A DNA stretch of 64,000 bases from an uncultured Muribaculaceae bacterium (GCA_910586995.1 CAJUKZ010000003.1:62001-126000), one strand, 5' to 3'. Shown: positions 35,515 to 44,408, counted from the stretch's first letter. A program made the numbers and translations. The notes: a model not told the origin generated them from the letters alone.

Positions 35515-37448
35515 TGATGCATACAGAGTTTAGAGGTTGTCATCACCCGGGCAACCCGGTCTGCAATAGACCGTGCGTCCAGACCGCATAAAGCGTGTAG
35601 CTGCGACACAGTTCCCTGCGTGATAAATTTATCCGGTATACCTATGGTCTCCACATGATTTGAGAAGCCATTTGCAGCGAACCATTCCATCACGGCTGAG
35701 CCAAAACCACCCGATACAGTTCCATCCTCGACCGTAACCACCGGTGTGCCACTGCGGCCAAGGGACGACAAAATCTCGCCGTCGAGAGGCTTAACAAACA
35801 CCATATCGTAGTGCGCCGCGCTTATGCCCTCTGCCGAAAGCAGTTCACAGGCCTGCAAAACGTCGCGAGCCACTGTCCCTACAGTAAGTATCGCCACATC
35901 TGAGCCTTCCCGCAACTGCTCGCCCTGTCCGGGTAGTACCTCTTTCATGTCGTTGCACCAGTCGGGATCACTTCCTTCTCCTCTGGGATAACGTATGGCA
36001 AAAGGTCCATATTTGCCTTTGGATGCTGTGAACATCAGATTTCGCAGTGAATGCTCGTCGCGCGGTGCAGCCACAGTCATTCCCGGAATCATCCTCAGAT
36101 ATGCCATGTCGAAAGCGCCATGATGCGTTGCGCCATCCTCCCCTACCAATCCGGCTCTGTCTATACAGAACACGACCGGCAGGCGTTGTAGTGCCACATC
36201 GTTTATTATCTGGTCAAAGCTTCGCTGCAGAAAACTTGAATATATGGCACAGAACGGTATCATACCGTCTTTGGCAAGTCCGCCGGCAAATGTCACAGCA
36301 TGTCCCTCTGATATGCCTACATCAAAAACCCTATCCGGATATTTCCTCTGCATCACAGAGATGGATGTACCGGTTGGCATCGCCGCCGTTATACCCACAA
36401 CAGACGGATTATGTTCGGCAAGCTCAAGCAGAGTGTTGCCGAACACATCCTGATATTTAAGTATCTGCTTCCTGACAGCAGGCTTGACGATTTCACCTGT
36501 CTTCGGATCGAACTTTCCAGGAGCATGCCATACGGCAGGATCTTTCTCCGCCGGTCCGAAGCCTTTTCCCTTTATCGTACGTATATGAAGTATCTTCGGC
36601 CCTTCCATATCTTTTATCTCGTTGAGCACCCTTACCAGGCGTCCCACATCGTGTCCGTCGACCGGACCGAAATAACGGATATTAAGACCCTCGAATATAT
36701 TCTGTTCCTTGGACAGCAACGACTTCAGGCTGTTGTTGAAGCGGAGGATAGATCCCCGTCCCCGCTCCGAGACAAGATTGTGGCGTTTGAAGAAACGATA
36801 TGCCTTGTGCCGTATGTCGTTATATCCTCTGGATGTATTTATCTGGGAAAGATATTTGTGCAGTGCACCCACATTATGATCAATCGACATATCATTGTCA
36901 TTGAGCACAATCAGCAGATTGTTAGGATTGTTGGCAGCATTGTTTATGCCCTCGAATGCGAGACCTCCGCTTATCGAGGCATCACCGATCACAGCCACAA
37001 CATTGCGTCGGGGATCATCTCCCTTGAGCCTTGAGGCTATAGCCATTCCTAAGGCTGCGGATATAGAGTTCGAAGCATGTCCTGCCGAAAATGTATCATA
37101 CTCGCTCTCGTCAGGATTTGGAAATCCGCTGAGGCCACCCATTTTACGGTTCGATGCAAATCTGTCGCGACGTCCGGTGAGCAGTTTGTGCCCATACGCC
37201 TGATGCCCTACATCCCATACAATCCTGTCATATGGAGTATTGAACACATAGTGAAGGGCTACTGTTATCTCCACAGCACCCATACTGGAAGCGAAATGCC
37301 CCGGATTGCCAGACAGACTGTCTATCAAGAAACGCCTTATGTCGGCACATACCTCCGGAAGCTGTTCCAGATCAAGACGGCGGAGATCGTCAGGAGAGTC
37401 AATCCTGTCGAGCAATGATGGAGATAAGTGTTCACCTGCGTCTATCAT
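35511..37448 (-). CDS. dxs: 1-deoxy-D-xylulose-5-phosphate synthase
   Basis: 645 residues, normal for Dxs. The thiamine diphosphate domain carries WDVGHQAYGHKLLTGR, SAGHASNSISAALG and the GDASISGG...NDNDMSI metal/ThDP motif (about 155-190); the transketolase-type middle domain has DVGISEGHAVTFAGGLA and DRAGLVGEDGATHHG. It joins pyruvate and glyceraldehyde-3-phosphate for isoprenoid (MEP pathway) and thiamine/pyridoxal synthesis. The start codon lies 17 bases inside the upstream small gene, and the stop overlaps trkA. Confidence 0.97.
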   Translation of the reverse strand: MIDAGEHLSPSLLDRIDSPDDLRRLDLEQLPEVCADIRRFLIDSLSGNPGHFASSMGAVEITVALHYVFNTPYDRIVWDVGHQAYGHKLLTGRRDRFASNRKMGGLSGFPNPDESEYDTFSAGHASNSISAALGMAIASRLKGDDPRRNVVAVIGDASISGGLAFEGINNAANNPNNLLIVLNDNDMSIDHNVGALHKYLSQINTSRGYNDIRHKAYRFFKRHNLVSERGRGSILRFNNSLKSLLSKEQNIFEGLNIRYFGPVDGHDVGRLVRVLNEIKDMEGPKILHIRTIKGKGFGPAEKDPAVWHAPGKFDPKTGEIVKPAVRKQILKYQDVFGNTLLELAEHNPSVVGITAAMPTGTSISVMQRKYPDRVFDVGISEGHAVTFAGGLAKDGMIPFCAIYSSFLQRSFDQIINDVALQRLPVVFCIDRAGLVGEDGATHHGAFDMAYLRMIPGMTVAAPRDEHSLRNLMFTASKGKYGPFAIRYPRGEGSDPDWCNDMKEVLPGQGEQLREGSDVAILTVGTVARDVLQACELLSAEGISAAHYDMVFVKPLDGEILSSLGRSGTPVVTVEDGTVSGGFGSAVMEWFAANGFSNHVETIGIPDKFITQGTVSQLHALCGLDARSIADRVARVMTTSKLCMHQ

Positions 37449-37614
37449 TCTTCACATATTTCTTATACATTGGCACGAAAACGATGATTCCTGAGGCTGC
37501 TATCACGAAAAGTGTATATAGAGTAACGCTCTGCGAACGGACCAAAAGAGCACCGCAAACCGCAAGCCAAAGCAGTCCGACAATCACAAATCGCAGTATC
37601 ACAGTTGGTTTCAT
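37432..37614 (-). CDS. Small two-helix membrane protein
   Basis: 60 residues from the ATG at 37614; longer in-frame starts would read through the promoter. Two hydrophobic segments (about 5-23 and 29-46) and a basic C-terminus (KKYVKNDRRR) give a hairpin membrane protein with both ends inside. It overlaps the dxs start by 17 bases, so the two are translated from one message. The family is not recognised. Confidence 0.65.
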   Translation of the reverse strand: MKPTVILRFVIVGLLWLAVCGALLVRSQSVTLYTLFVIAASGIIVFVPMYKKYVKNDRRR

Positions 37615-37670
37615 ACAGTATAAATGCTGCTCAGCCACATAGCCAGACAACGGCACGACCGGCAACATCT

Positions 37671-37679
37671 GCAAATGTA
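37671..37679 (-). promoter_or_regulatory. -7 box of the small protein-dxs-trkA-trkH transcript
   Basis: Minus-strand TACATTTGC, a full match, about 50 bases before the ATG at 37614; -33 unclear. Confidence 0.6.
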
Positions 37680-37923
37680 CTAAATTTTTCAACACCACGG
37701 ATACACACCACGGTTAAAACTGCCGCTAACCATACGAACAGCACCCCGCCGGAATATACCGCAAATACACAGTAAACGAATTCCAATATTAATTTTCATA
37801 AATTTACATCAGACTTGTGATGCGGTTAAATTATTGTTAAACACGTCAGTCATACTAAACGCAGGATTGTTTATCAAGTCATATTATCCAGAATAAGCAT
37901 TAATTAGAAAACAAAAAAACAGA
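37680..37923. other. Divergent gap with no gene
   Basis: Together with the leader from 37615 this is about 309 bases without a coding region. Apart from the minus-strand -7 box, I see a short direct repeat CACCACGG near 37692 and 37706 and an ATTGTTAAA near 37831, but no TAnnTTTG box for the plus-strand gene at 37924. That gene may use an alternative sigma factor. Confidence 0.5.
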
Positions 37924-38427
37924 ATGATTATGAAAAAGACAATTTTAGGTTTAGCAATCATAGCACTCGGCACAACTGCCTTCAACGCTTCTGCCCAGAA
38001 CCAGCGCACTAACAATAACGCCCAGAAAAAGGAACGCACATGTTGCACTAACGATAACAAAGGTAATAAGAAATGTGCAAATCCTTTCGAGGGACTTACA
38101 TTGACAGATGCGCAGAAGACCAGTTTGAATCAGCTTAATGAACGCCGCAGGACACAGTCCCGTGAAAAATCGCAGGAACGCAAGCAATGCAGCGACTCGT
38201 TGCGTAAGGCTTCAAGAAAAGCTTATCTTGATGAGGTCAAATCAATCATAGGTCCTGAACAGTACGTCGTATTTCTTGAAAACGTATATGTAAATGGCCC
38301 CGGAATGCAGCAGCAAAAAGGAATGCGCCACAACCACGATGGCAAACACAAGAAAGGCAACCGCCAGAACTGCCAGGGCAATAAGTGCACTCAGGCATCC
38401 GCCAATAATTCTGGCAACGCAAAATAA
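37924..38427 (+). CDS. Spy/CpxP-like periplasmic protein, Cys- and His-rich
   Basis: 167 residues (or 165 from a second ATG at 37930). Signal peptide to about residue 25 (SAQ). The mature part contains LTLTDAQKTSLNQLNERR, the LTxxQ-type helix of Spy/CpxP chaperones, followed by a basic helical stretch and EVKSIIGPEQYVVFLENVYV. The N-terminal region (RTCCTNDNKGNKKC) and the C-terminal tail (many Asn, Gln, His, Lys, with one Cys pair) are Cys/His-rich and could bind metal. A role in envelope stress or metal binding is inferred. A strong terminator follows. Confidence 0.8.
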   Translation: MIMKKTILGLAIIALGTTAFNASAQNQRTNNNAQKKERTCCTNDNKGNKKCANPFEGLTLTDAQKTSLNQLNERRRTQSREKSQERKQCSDSLRKASRKAYLDEVKSIIGPEQYVVFLENVYVNGPGMQQQKGMRHNHDGKHKKGNRQNCQGNKCTQASANNSGNAK

Positions 38428-38460
38428 GTCCTATCCAACTATATCATAATAGTATATTAA

Positions 38461-38504
38461 AAACACATAGCCCCGCAGCACACATGTTGCGGGGCTATGT
38501 GTTT
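38461..38504 (+). terminator. Hairpin terminator after the Spy-like gene
   Basis: Perfect 17-bp stem (38461-38477 with 38488-38504) with a 10-base loop and T-rich end, 33 bases after the stop. Confidence 0.9.
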
Positions 38505-38578
38505 GTGCGGGCGCATATGATCTTTTATTTTTAACATTTTATTTTTTAACACAAGCATTCGTGAAATATTATGGATAA

Positions 38579-38619
38579 ATATTTGCAAATATGATAAATC
38601 TTTAATTATATTTGCAAAT
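38579..38619 (+). promoter_or_regulatory. Promoter of the LamG-type gene with two ATATTTGCAAAT elements
   Basis: The 12-base sequence ATATTTGCAAAT occurs at 38579-38590 and 38608-38619; the first is part of a 14-base palindrome (38579-38592). The TTTG of the first copy (38582-38585) and TATATTTGC at 38607-38615 have a 21-base spacing and can act as -33 and -7 boxes, so the repeats are embedded in the promoter and could also be an operator. Confidence 0.6.
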
Positions 38620-38687
38620 CATAACACTCTGACACATTTCTAAAAAAACAACATACATCTAATATCAACCCATAAACGAATTTGTAC

Positions 38688-39683
38688 ATGAAAAAACTTC
38701 TACTCTCTGCAGCGCTTTGCGCACTTCTCTCGTCCACAGCCGTAGCCGACAACATGGCCATCAATCTCCCCACTCCGACTTCCGGCATCCGGCAAGCCGC
38801 ACGCCTTACAGTAGACGAGACTGTATTGGGTATCACCCGTGGTTCTGGATCCAACTGGATAAACGTGGAAAGATCATTCACAATGGCTGCATGGATAAAG
38901 GTCAACGGAAAATCTACATTATTCGGCGGACAGGCTCTTATGGGTCATCAGGCACAGGATCACGTGAACTATAACGGAAGCTTCTTCCTGTCGATCCCTT
39001 CAGGCGCAACTGCGTTTACACTCACCGGAAAGACCGGTAGCGGTGCTGTCACCTACAATGAAACTTCCTCCACTGAGTACACTACGGATGATTGGCACTA
39101 TTACGCAATGGTATATGATGCCGATGAACTGACGATGACACTCTATATCGACGGAGAATCGACAGCCGTAAAGACCTTTTCCTCTTACGCACAGCTTTTC
39201 CCCGACAATCCCGGAGTGCTGTTCTTCGGCAATGCCACAAGCCATACAACAGTAGATGACGCTCAGATTTTCTCTAAAGCTCTCACTCAGGATGAGGTAA
39301 AGACTGCTATGTCTGACCCTCAGGCCGTTGGCGATCTTGACTGCTATTATACATTCGACGAAGTTCTTGATGGCACTACAGGCCAGTTTGAGAATCATGG
39401 TTCTCTGAAGGACGTAAAAGCCATGTACCTGATTGGATCTGGCTCTGCTGACGGTTCCGGTGTCATCTCATGCGGTTCAAATCATACCGAATCCGCTCCT
39501 GAACTCGTGGAATCGCGCAGTACCGTTGGAATCGACGGCATAAACGCAGATCTTACAGAGGAAGATCCGTCGTCAGTACGATTCTATAACCTGCAGGGTA
39601 TGGAAGTAAGCTCAGATAATCTGACTTCCGGACTCTATATCCGCAAAAGCAACGCTAAAGTACAGAAAGTGCTTGTAAAATAA
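38688..39683 (+). CDS. Secreted LamG/concanavalin-like protein with C-terminal sorting-type tail
   Basis: 331 residues from the ATG at 38688 (MKKLLLSAALCALLSSTAVA signal peptide); a TTG two codons upstream is not needed. Residues about 40-230 form a LamG-like jellyroll: FTMAAWIKVNGK, DDWHYYAMVYDADELTMTLYIDGE and FFGNATSHTTVDDAQIFSKALTQDEV are family stretches. The final ~35 residues (FYNLQGMEVS...GLYIRKSNAKVQKVLVK) resemble the C-terminal beta domain used for sorting or attachment of secreted proteins in Bacteroidales. Probably binds a glycan or acts at the surface; no catalytic motif is seen. Confidence 0.85.
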   Translation: MKKLLLSAALCALLSSTAVADNMAINLPTPTSGIRQAARLTVDETVLGITRGSGSNWINVERSFTMAAWIKVNGKSTLFGGQALMGHQAQDHVNYNGSFFLSIPSGATAFTLTGKTGSGAVTYNETSSTEYTTDDWHYYAMVYDADELTMTLYIDGESTAVKTFSSYAQLFPDNPGVLFFGNATSHTTVDDAQIFSKALTQDEVKTAMSDPQAVGDLDCYYTFDEVLDGTTGQFENHGSLKDVKAMYLIGSGSADGSGVISCGSNHTESAPELVESRSTVGIDGINADLTEEDPSSVRFYNLQGMEVSSDNLTSGLYIRKSNAKVQKVLVK

Positions 39684-39711
39684 ACCGCACATTATCTGTC
39701 TCAGATAAACC

Positions 39712-39757
39712 AAATAAGCTGGGATGATGTTTTTATATACATCATCCCAGCTTATTT
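39712..39757 (+). terminator. Very long hairpin terminator directly before nhaA
   Basis: Perfect 19-bp stem (39712-39730 with 39739-39757), 8-base loop, T-rich right side. It terminates the LamG-type gene and ends only 4 bases before the nhaA ATG. Confidence 0.9.
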
Positions 39758-39761
39758 ATTT

Positions 39762-41171
39762 ATGACAGTCAAAAGAAGATTACCACTTGAACCTGTACAT
39801 TTCCCTGAATTCTATTCATCACTACAGGCCCTCAGACGCCATGCATCCGGAGGCAATGTATTGATTGCTGCAACTGTGCTCGCACTGGCAGCGGCCAACA
39901 TCCCCGTGATACGCGATTATTATACAGACTTCTGGACACAGGAAATACGCCTGCAGATAGGCAGTTTCAATATCTTTTCCCACTCCGGACATCCAATGTC
40001 GCTGCTGGCTTTCATAAACGACGCCCTCATGGCCATCTTCTTCTTCAGCATAGGTCTTGAGATAAAACGCGAGATACTGAAAGGAGAATTATCCAGCATC
40101 AGGCATGCGATGCTGCCAATAATAGCTGCCATAGGAGGCATGGCAATTCCGGTAGGAATATATTGCCTGTTGGGACATGGCACTGACTACAGCGGTGGCG
40201 CGGCCATACCAATGGCTACGGATATTGCCTTTACATTGGGCGTACTTTCAATGTTCGGCAACCGAGTGCCTGTGGCGCTGAAGATATTTCTTACAACCTT
40301 GGCCGTGGTCGACGACATAGGCGGCATCGTAGTGATAGCCACTGTATATTCCCACGGACTTGAACTTACCTACATGGCCCTGGCAGCATGTCTGCTCATA
40401 CTGTTGCTCGCCGGTGCGGCCATGCGCATAAAAAGCAAGGTTTTCTATCTGGGTATAGGTGGAGTAATATGGTTTCTTACATTGAACTCAGGCATACACC
40501 CGACAATTGCAGGCGTGCTCGTAGCGCTTTGTGTGCCGGCCACTCCGGTATTCGCTCCTAAAAAATACATAAAGATAATCCGTGGAAGCATAGCTCACTT
40601 CCGTTCTGAGGACGACGAGACCCTATCTGCCCGTACGATCCTGAGTCATGAACAACTTGACTGGCTCAAGGTGATAGAATCCGCATCCGATAAAGTAATA
40701 TCTCCGCTTCAGGACCTCGAGGACTCACTTCACCCGATAGTCAACTACTTCATCGTACCGCTTTTCGCCTTTGCCAATGCGGGTATATTCCTACTGGATC
40801 TGGATCCGGCGAGCATAGTGGAAGGAGTTTCAATCGCCATTATCGCCGGCCTGTTGATTGGCAAAACTATAGGAATCCTACTTTTCTCTTTCTTAGCAAT
40901 AAAGCTGAGAATCGCGGCTATGCCGGAAGGTACTGACTGGCGGATGCTCTCCGCAGTGGCTGTTCTCGGAGGCATTGGTTTCACTGTCTCCCTGTTCATA
41001 GCCAATCTCACATTCGATACACCGGCCGAGTCCGCTATGCTGAACCAGGCCAAGCTGGGCATCGTGGCAGGATCACTGATTGCCGGTATTGCCGGCTACA
41101 TTCTTCTGGGCCACAGCCTGCGAGCCAGATCAAAAAAAATGTGCAGCGACTCTCACGAGGGACTGCACTAA
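39762..41171 (+). CDS. nhaA: Na+/H+ antiporter NhaA
   Basis: 469 residues, longer than the ~390 of E. coli NhaA: the extra length lies in a charged loop near 268-320 (FRSEDDETLSARTILSHEQ) and at the N-terminus. About 12 membrane segments. Asp184-Asp185 in VVDDIGG are the ion-binding aspartates; GLEIKREILKGEL and PMATDIAFTLG are family signatures. It expels Na+ in exchange for protons. The ATG at 39762 is the only sensible start; it lies against the preceding hairpin, and no separate promoter is visible, so expression may depend on read-through or on the hairpin. Confidence 0.95.
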   Translation: MTVKRRLPLEPVHFPEFYSSLQALRRHASGGNVLIAATVLALAAANIPVIRDYYTDFWTQEIRLQIGSFNIFSHSGHPMSLLAFINDALMAIFFFSIGLEIKREILKGELSSIRHAMLPIIAAIGGMAIPVGIYCLLGHGTDYSGGAAIPMATDIAFTLGVLSMFGNRVPVALKIFLTTLAVVDDIGGIVVIATVYSHGLELTYMALAACLLILLLAGAAMRIKSKVFYLGIGGVIWFLTLNSGIHPTIAGVLVALCVPATPVFAPKKYIKIIRGSIAHFRSEDDETLSARTILSHEQLDWLKVIESASDKVISPLQDLEDSLHPIVNYFIVPLFAFANAGIFLLDLDPASIVEGVSIAIIAGLLIGKTIGILLFSFLAIKLRIAAMPEGTDWRMLSAVAVLGGIGFTVSLFIANLTFDTPAESAMLNQAKLGIVAGSLIAGIAGYILLGHSLRARSKKMCSDSHEGLH

Positions 41172-41245
41172 TAAACCTATGATTCACTTATTTGTCGATT
41201 ATTGGTCTAATAAATTGCTATGAAGATTTATAGACTGTATGTTTT

Positions 41246-41282
41246 TCCATTGTGAGCTACCGATCTGGTATCTCACAATGGA
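41246..41282. terminator. Hairpin between convergent nhaA and the NagB-like gene
   Basis: An 11-bp outer stem TCCATTGTGAG/CTCACAATGGA and an inner TACC/GGTA stem around a 5-base loop, separated by one mismatch. It sits 20 bases beyond the minus-strand stop and 75 beyond nhaA; no strong T-run. Confidence 0.55.
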
Positions 41283-41302
41283 CTTGTTTATCGTCTTTGA
41301 TA

Positions 41303-43285
41303 TTAGTCGCGCAAAGGCTTGTATTCCACAAATGCCTCCATCGCTTCATACGATGCGAGACCAAGCGAATGATAAAGCTGCGCGGTAGCACGGTTTCGCT
41401 CTTCGGCACGCTGCCAGAACAAACGGTCGTCATCACCGAGGAAGGGTGCATTCTCCATCTGCGACTGATGCTTGAGGATCGAATTACGCTTGGAGCGTAG
41501 CTGCTCAGGCGAGATAGGCACAGCCATCTCGATATGGTCGATTTCCCATTCGGCCCATGCACCTCGGTACATCCATACGCGGCAATCCTGCATCCAAGGC
41601 TCGTCTTTCAACTCATATATGGCAGCAAGCACGGCGTCGGTGCACACACGGTGTGTGCCGTGGGGATCAGCGAGGTCTCCGGCCACAAATATCTGATGAG
41701 GCTTGACATCCTCAAGCAGTTTCTTCACGATCATTATATCTTTCTCTGAAAGATCGCCTTTCTTGATTGTACCGGTCTCATAGAACGGCAGACGCAGGAA
41801 ATGGATATGATCGTTGGGGACACCGATATAGTGGCAAGCAATAGTAGCCTCAGCCTGACGGATCATTGTCTTGATCTCACGGATCTCGGCAAGGTCGCTT
41901 TCTCCGGCCTTCTTAGCCTTAACAAAGTCTCCTACCTCATTCGAGAGTTTGGTGTAGCTGTCGGTTGCGAAACCAAACATTGGCGCAATCTTATCCATCA
42001 TCAGGAAGTAGCGCATCATATCCTCATCACCTACCGCGATATTGCCTGATGTCTCATATGCAACATGCACATCGTGTTTCTGATCCACAAGGCGCTGCAG
42101 TGTAGCACCCATTGAGATCACATCATCGTCGGGGTGCGGAGAGAATACGATCACACGTTTGGGATATGGATTGGCACGCTCAGGACGATATGTATCGTCG
42201 GCGTCAGGCTTGCCTCCGGGCCATCCGGTGATTGTATGCTGGAGTTCGTTGAATACCTTAATATTCACGTTGTATGCAGAGCCATAGATCGCGAGCAATT
42301 CGCCAAGACCCCAATCGTTGTAATCCTTGTCGGTAAGCTTCAGGATCACCTTACCTGTCATCTGGCAAAGCCATACTATAGCACGGCGGATAAGCTTGTC
42401 GTTCCATTCGCAGGATGTCACTTTCCAAGGATGTGAGATACGGGTAAGCTCATCGGCAGCAGGCAGGTCAATGACAAGACGTCCGTGAGGGTGCTTCTGG
42501 AGGAACGATGCAGGAACTGCTGTAGTGACAGGATTCTCTACCACATTGAATATAGTGGAGGCATTTGTATCGCCCCACGCCATTGTGATTATGCGGCGGG
42601 CGTCAAGCAGATTGCGGATACCGAGAGTGATAGCTGTGGTAGGGACAGACTCGCACTTGTAGTCAGAGGCAATACGCTGGCGCGATTCATGTGTCAGAAG
42701 CACAAGACGGCACAGGCTTGACTCCATAGAGCCCGGCTCATTGAATGCAAGCGAACCGGTACGACCGACCTCGCATACAGTCAGGTCTATGCCACCTGCA
42801 TTCGAAATTTCATGCTCGTAGTCGCGGCAATACTCATACATATCCTCCTTGGTGATCGCCGGATTGATCGAGCGGATATTCTCCGGCTTGATGTCTACGT
42901 GATCAAGAAGGACTTCCTTGAGTCTCTGCAGTGTGCTCGGACCACCGGCCTGTATGGGGAAGAATTCACTGATGTTGAAAACTATCACATTCTGGAAGCT
43001 TACCAGCCCCTTTCGGCAAAGCTCGATAAGGCATGCATACACCGAATGTGTCGAATTACCTGCACCCAGAGCAAGGACACACTTACCCTTGCTGGCTACG
43101 TTTTGCTTAATAATATCTGAAATCTTTGTCGCTATATATTCGCTGCCGTCTACTGCAGTTTCGAAGATCTTTGTATAGACCTTCTCCTCGCGTGTGAGCT
43201 CTGCGAGCTCGATTTCACCTTCAGGCGCGTAGTATCGTCTGGGAACTTGATCAAGTTTAATTTGTGAACTGAGATTGGTTTTCAT
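41303..43285 (-). CDS. Fusion of a degenerate NagB domain with a PIG-L/LmbE deacetylase domain
   Basis: 660 residues. Residues about 35-300 align with glucosamine-6-phosphate deaminase but the active-site residues are changed: the Asp72 position is Ser106 (FNISEF), Asp141 is Thr176 and His143 is Ser178 (EVGRTGSLAFNEPGS); only the Glu148 equivalent (Glu183) remains. Residues about 375-600 are an LmbE/PIG-L zinc deacetylase with PHPDDD (His384, Asp387) and DPHGTHR (His545), all ligands present. So the deacetylase half should be active and the NagB half is probably a sugar-phosphate sensor or scaffold. Divergent from the true nagB. Cytoplasmic; the likely substrate is an N-acetylglucosamine derivative. 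Confidence 0.9.
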   Translation of the reverse strand: MKTNLSSQIKLDQVPRRYYAPEGEIELAELTREEKVYTKIFETAVDGSEYIATKISDIIKQNVASKGKCVLALGAGNSTHSVYACLIELCRKGLVSFQNVIVFNISEFFPIQAGGPSTLQRLKEVLLDHVDIKPENIRSINPAITKEDMYEYCRDYEHEISNAGGIDLTVCEVGRTGSLAFNEPGSMESSLCRLVLLTHESRQRIASDYKCESVPTTAITLGIRNLLDARRIITMAWGDTNASTIFNVVENPVTTAVPASFLQKHPHGRLVIDLPAADELTRISHPWKVTSCEWNDKLIRRAIVWLCQMTGKVILKLTDKDYNDWGLGELLAIYGSAYNVNIKVFNELQHTITGWPGGKPDADDTYRPERANPYPKRVIVFSPHPDDDVISMGATLQRLVDQKHDVHVAYETSGNIAVGDEDMMRYFLMMDKIAPMFGFATDSYTKLSNEVGDFVKAKKAGESDLAEIREIKTMIRQAEATIACHYIGVPNDHIHFLRLPFYETGTIKKGDLSEKDIMIVKKLLEDVKPHQIFVAGDLADPHGTHRVCTDAVLAAIYELKDEPWMQDCRVWMYRGAWAEWEIDHIEMAVPISPEQLRSKRNSILKHQSQMENAPFLGDDDRLFWQRAEERNRATAQLYHSLGLASYEAMEAFVEYKPLRD

Positions 43286-43303
43286 AAGGCATAATTTGGC
43301 AAA

Positions 43304-43312
43304 GCAAATTTA
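43304..43312 (-). promoter_or_regulatory. -7 box of the NagB-LmbE fusion gene
   Basis: Minus-strand TAAATTTGC about 20 bases before the ATG; the same sequence occurs in the nagB promoter on the other strand. Confidence 0.55.
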
Positions 43313-43471
43313 AACATAATATTTTAAATTTATCCACATGGGCATCGAAAAGTTGTCTGCTTCAAGCATTTTTTTACATTTTCATGACATAGCATCCCAC
43401 TATGCAGCGCAAAAATCTCCCTACGTAAAAAATTTACGCTCCCAACATTACGAAATACCGACTTTTCTGCT

Positions 43472-43480
43472 TAAATTTGC
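43472..43480 (+). promoter_or_regulatory. -7 box of nagB
   Basis: TAAATTTGC, about 93 bases before the nagB ATG, leaving a leader of nearly 90 bases. The 288-base divergent gap holds no other gene. Confidence 0.5.
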
Positions 43481-43573
43481 AATTATTCGCCGGACTTCAC
43501 CTTTAGGAATATCCGGACTTATCAAAGCACAAACATATAATCACATAAACTTATTTTCATTTAACCTCACACC

Positions 43574-44383
43574 ATGAGACTTATAATCGAAAAGAACTAC
43601 GACGAAGTGTCGCGCTGGGCAGCCAACTATGTAGCGGCCCGGATCAATGAAGCAAACCCCACAGCCGAACACCCCTTCGTTCTGGGATGCCCCACCGGCA
43701 GCTCTCCACTGGGAATGTACCGTCACCTGATAAAACTCAACAAAGAAGGAAAGGTGTCGTTCAAACATGTAGTGACCTTCAACATGGACGAATATTGCGG
43801 CATACCGCGCGATCATGAGCAGAGCTACTACACATTCATGTGGACCAACTTCTTCAACCAGATAGATATTCTCCCTGAAAATGTAAATATCCTCAATGGC
43901 AACGCTGCTGATCCCGCAAAGGAATGCGCCGACTATGAAGCCAAGATCGCTTCTTATGGTGGTATCGACCTTTTCCTCGGTGGAGTTGGACCTGACGGAC
44001 ACATAGCATTCAACGAACCCGGATCTTCTCTTACTTCACGCACACGCATGAAGACACTGACCCAGGACACGATCATCGCTAACTCGCGTTTCTTCGAGAA
44101 TGATGTAAATAAAGTACCCAAGACTGCACTGACCGTCGGTGTAGGCACTGTGATGTCGGCAAAGAGCGTTCTGCTGCTCGTAAACGGCTACAACAAGGCC
44201 CGCGCACTCCATCATGGTGTAGAGGGAGGAATATCCCAGATGTGGACCATATCCGCTCTGCAAATGCACCCTAAGGCACTCATCGTGGCCGATGAAGACG
44301 CATGCGCCGAACTGAAGGTTAACACATACCGCTACTTCAAGGATATCGAAAGCGCCAACCTTGATCCTGACAGCCAGCTATAA
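43574..44383 (+). CDS. nagB: Glucosamine-6-phosphate deaminase
   Basis: 269 residues, colinear with E. coli NagB. VTFNMDEY gives Asp72, GGVGPDGHIAFNEPGSS gives Asp141, His143 and Glu148, and GCPTGSSPLGMY is the phosphate loop, so all catalytic residues are present. It converts GlcN-6-P to fructose-6-P and ammonia in amino-sugar use. A good terminator follows. The divergent neighbour carries an inactive copy of this domain. Confidence 0.97.
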   Translation: MRLIIEKNYDEVSRWAANYVAARINEANPTAEHPFVLGCPTGSSPLGMYRHLIKLNKEGKVSFKHVVTFNMDEYCGIPRDHEQSYYTFMWTNFFNQIDILPENVNILNGNAADPAKECADYEAKIASYGGIDLFLGGVGPDGHIAFNEPGSSLTSRTRMKTLTQDTIIANSRFFENDVNKVPKTALTVGVGTVMSAKSVLLLVNGYNKARALHHGVEGGISQMWTISALQMHPKALIVADEDACAELKVNTYRYFKDIESANLDPDSQL

Positions 44384-44408
44384 TAGATAGCTGTACACAT
44401 AATCATAA

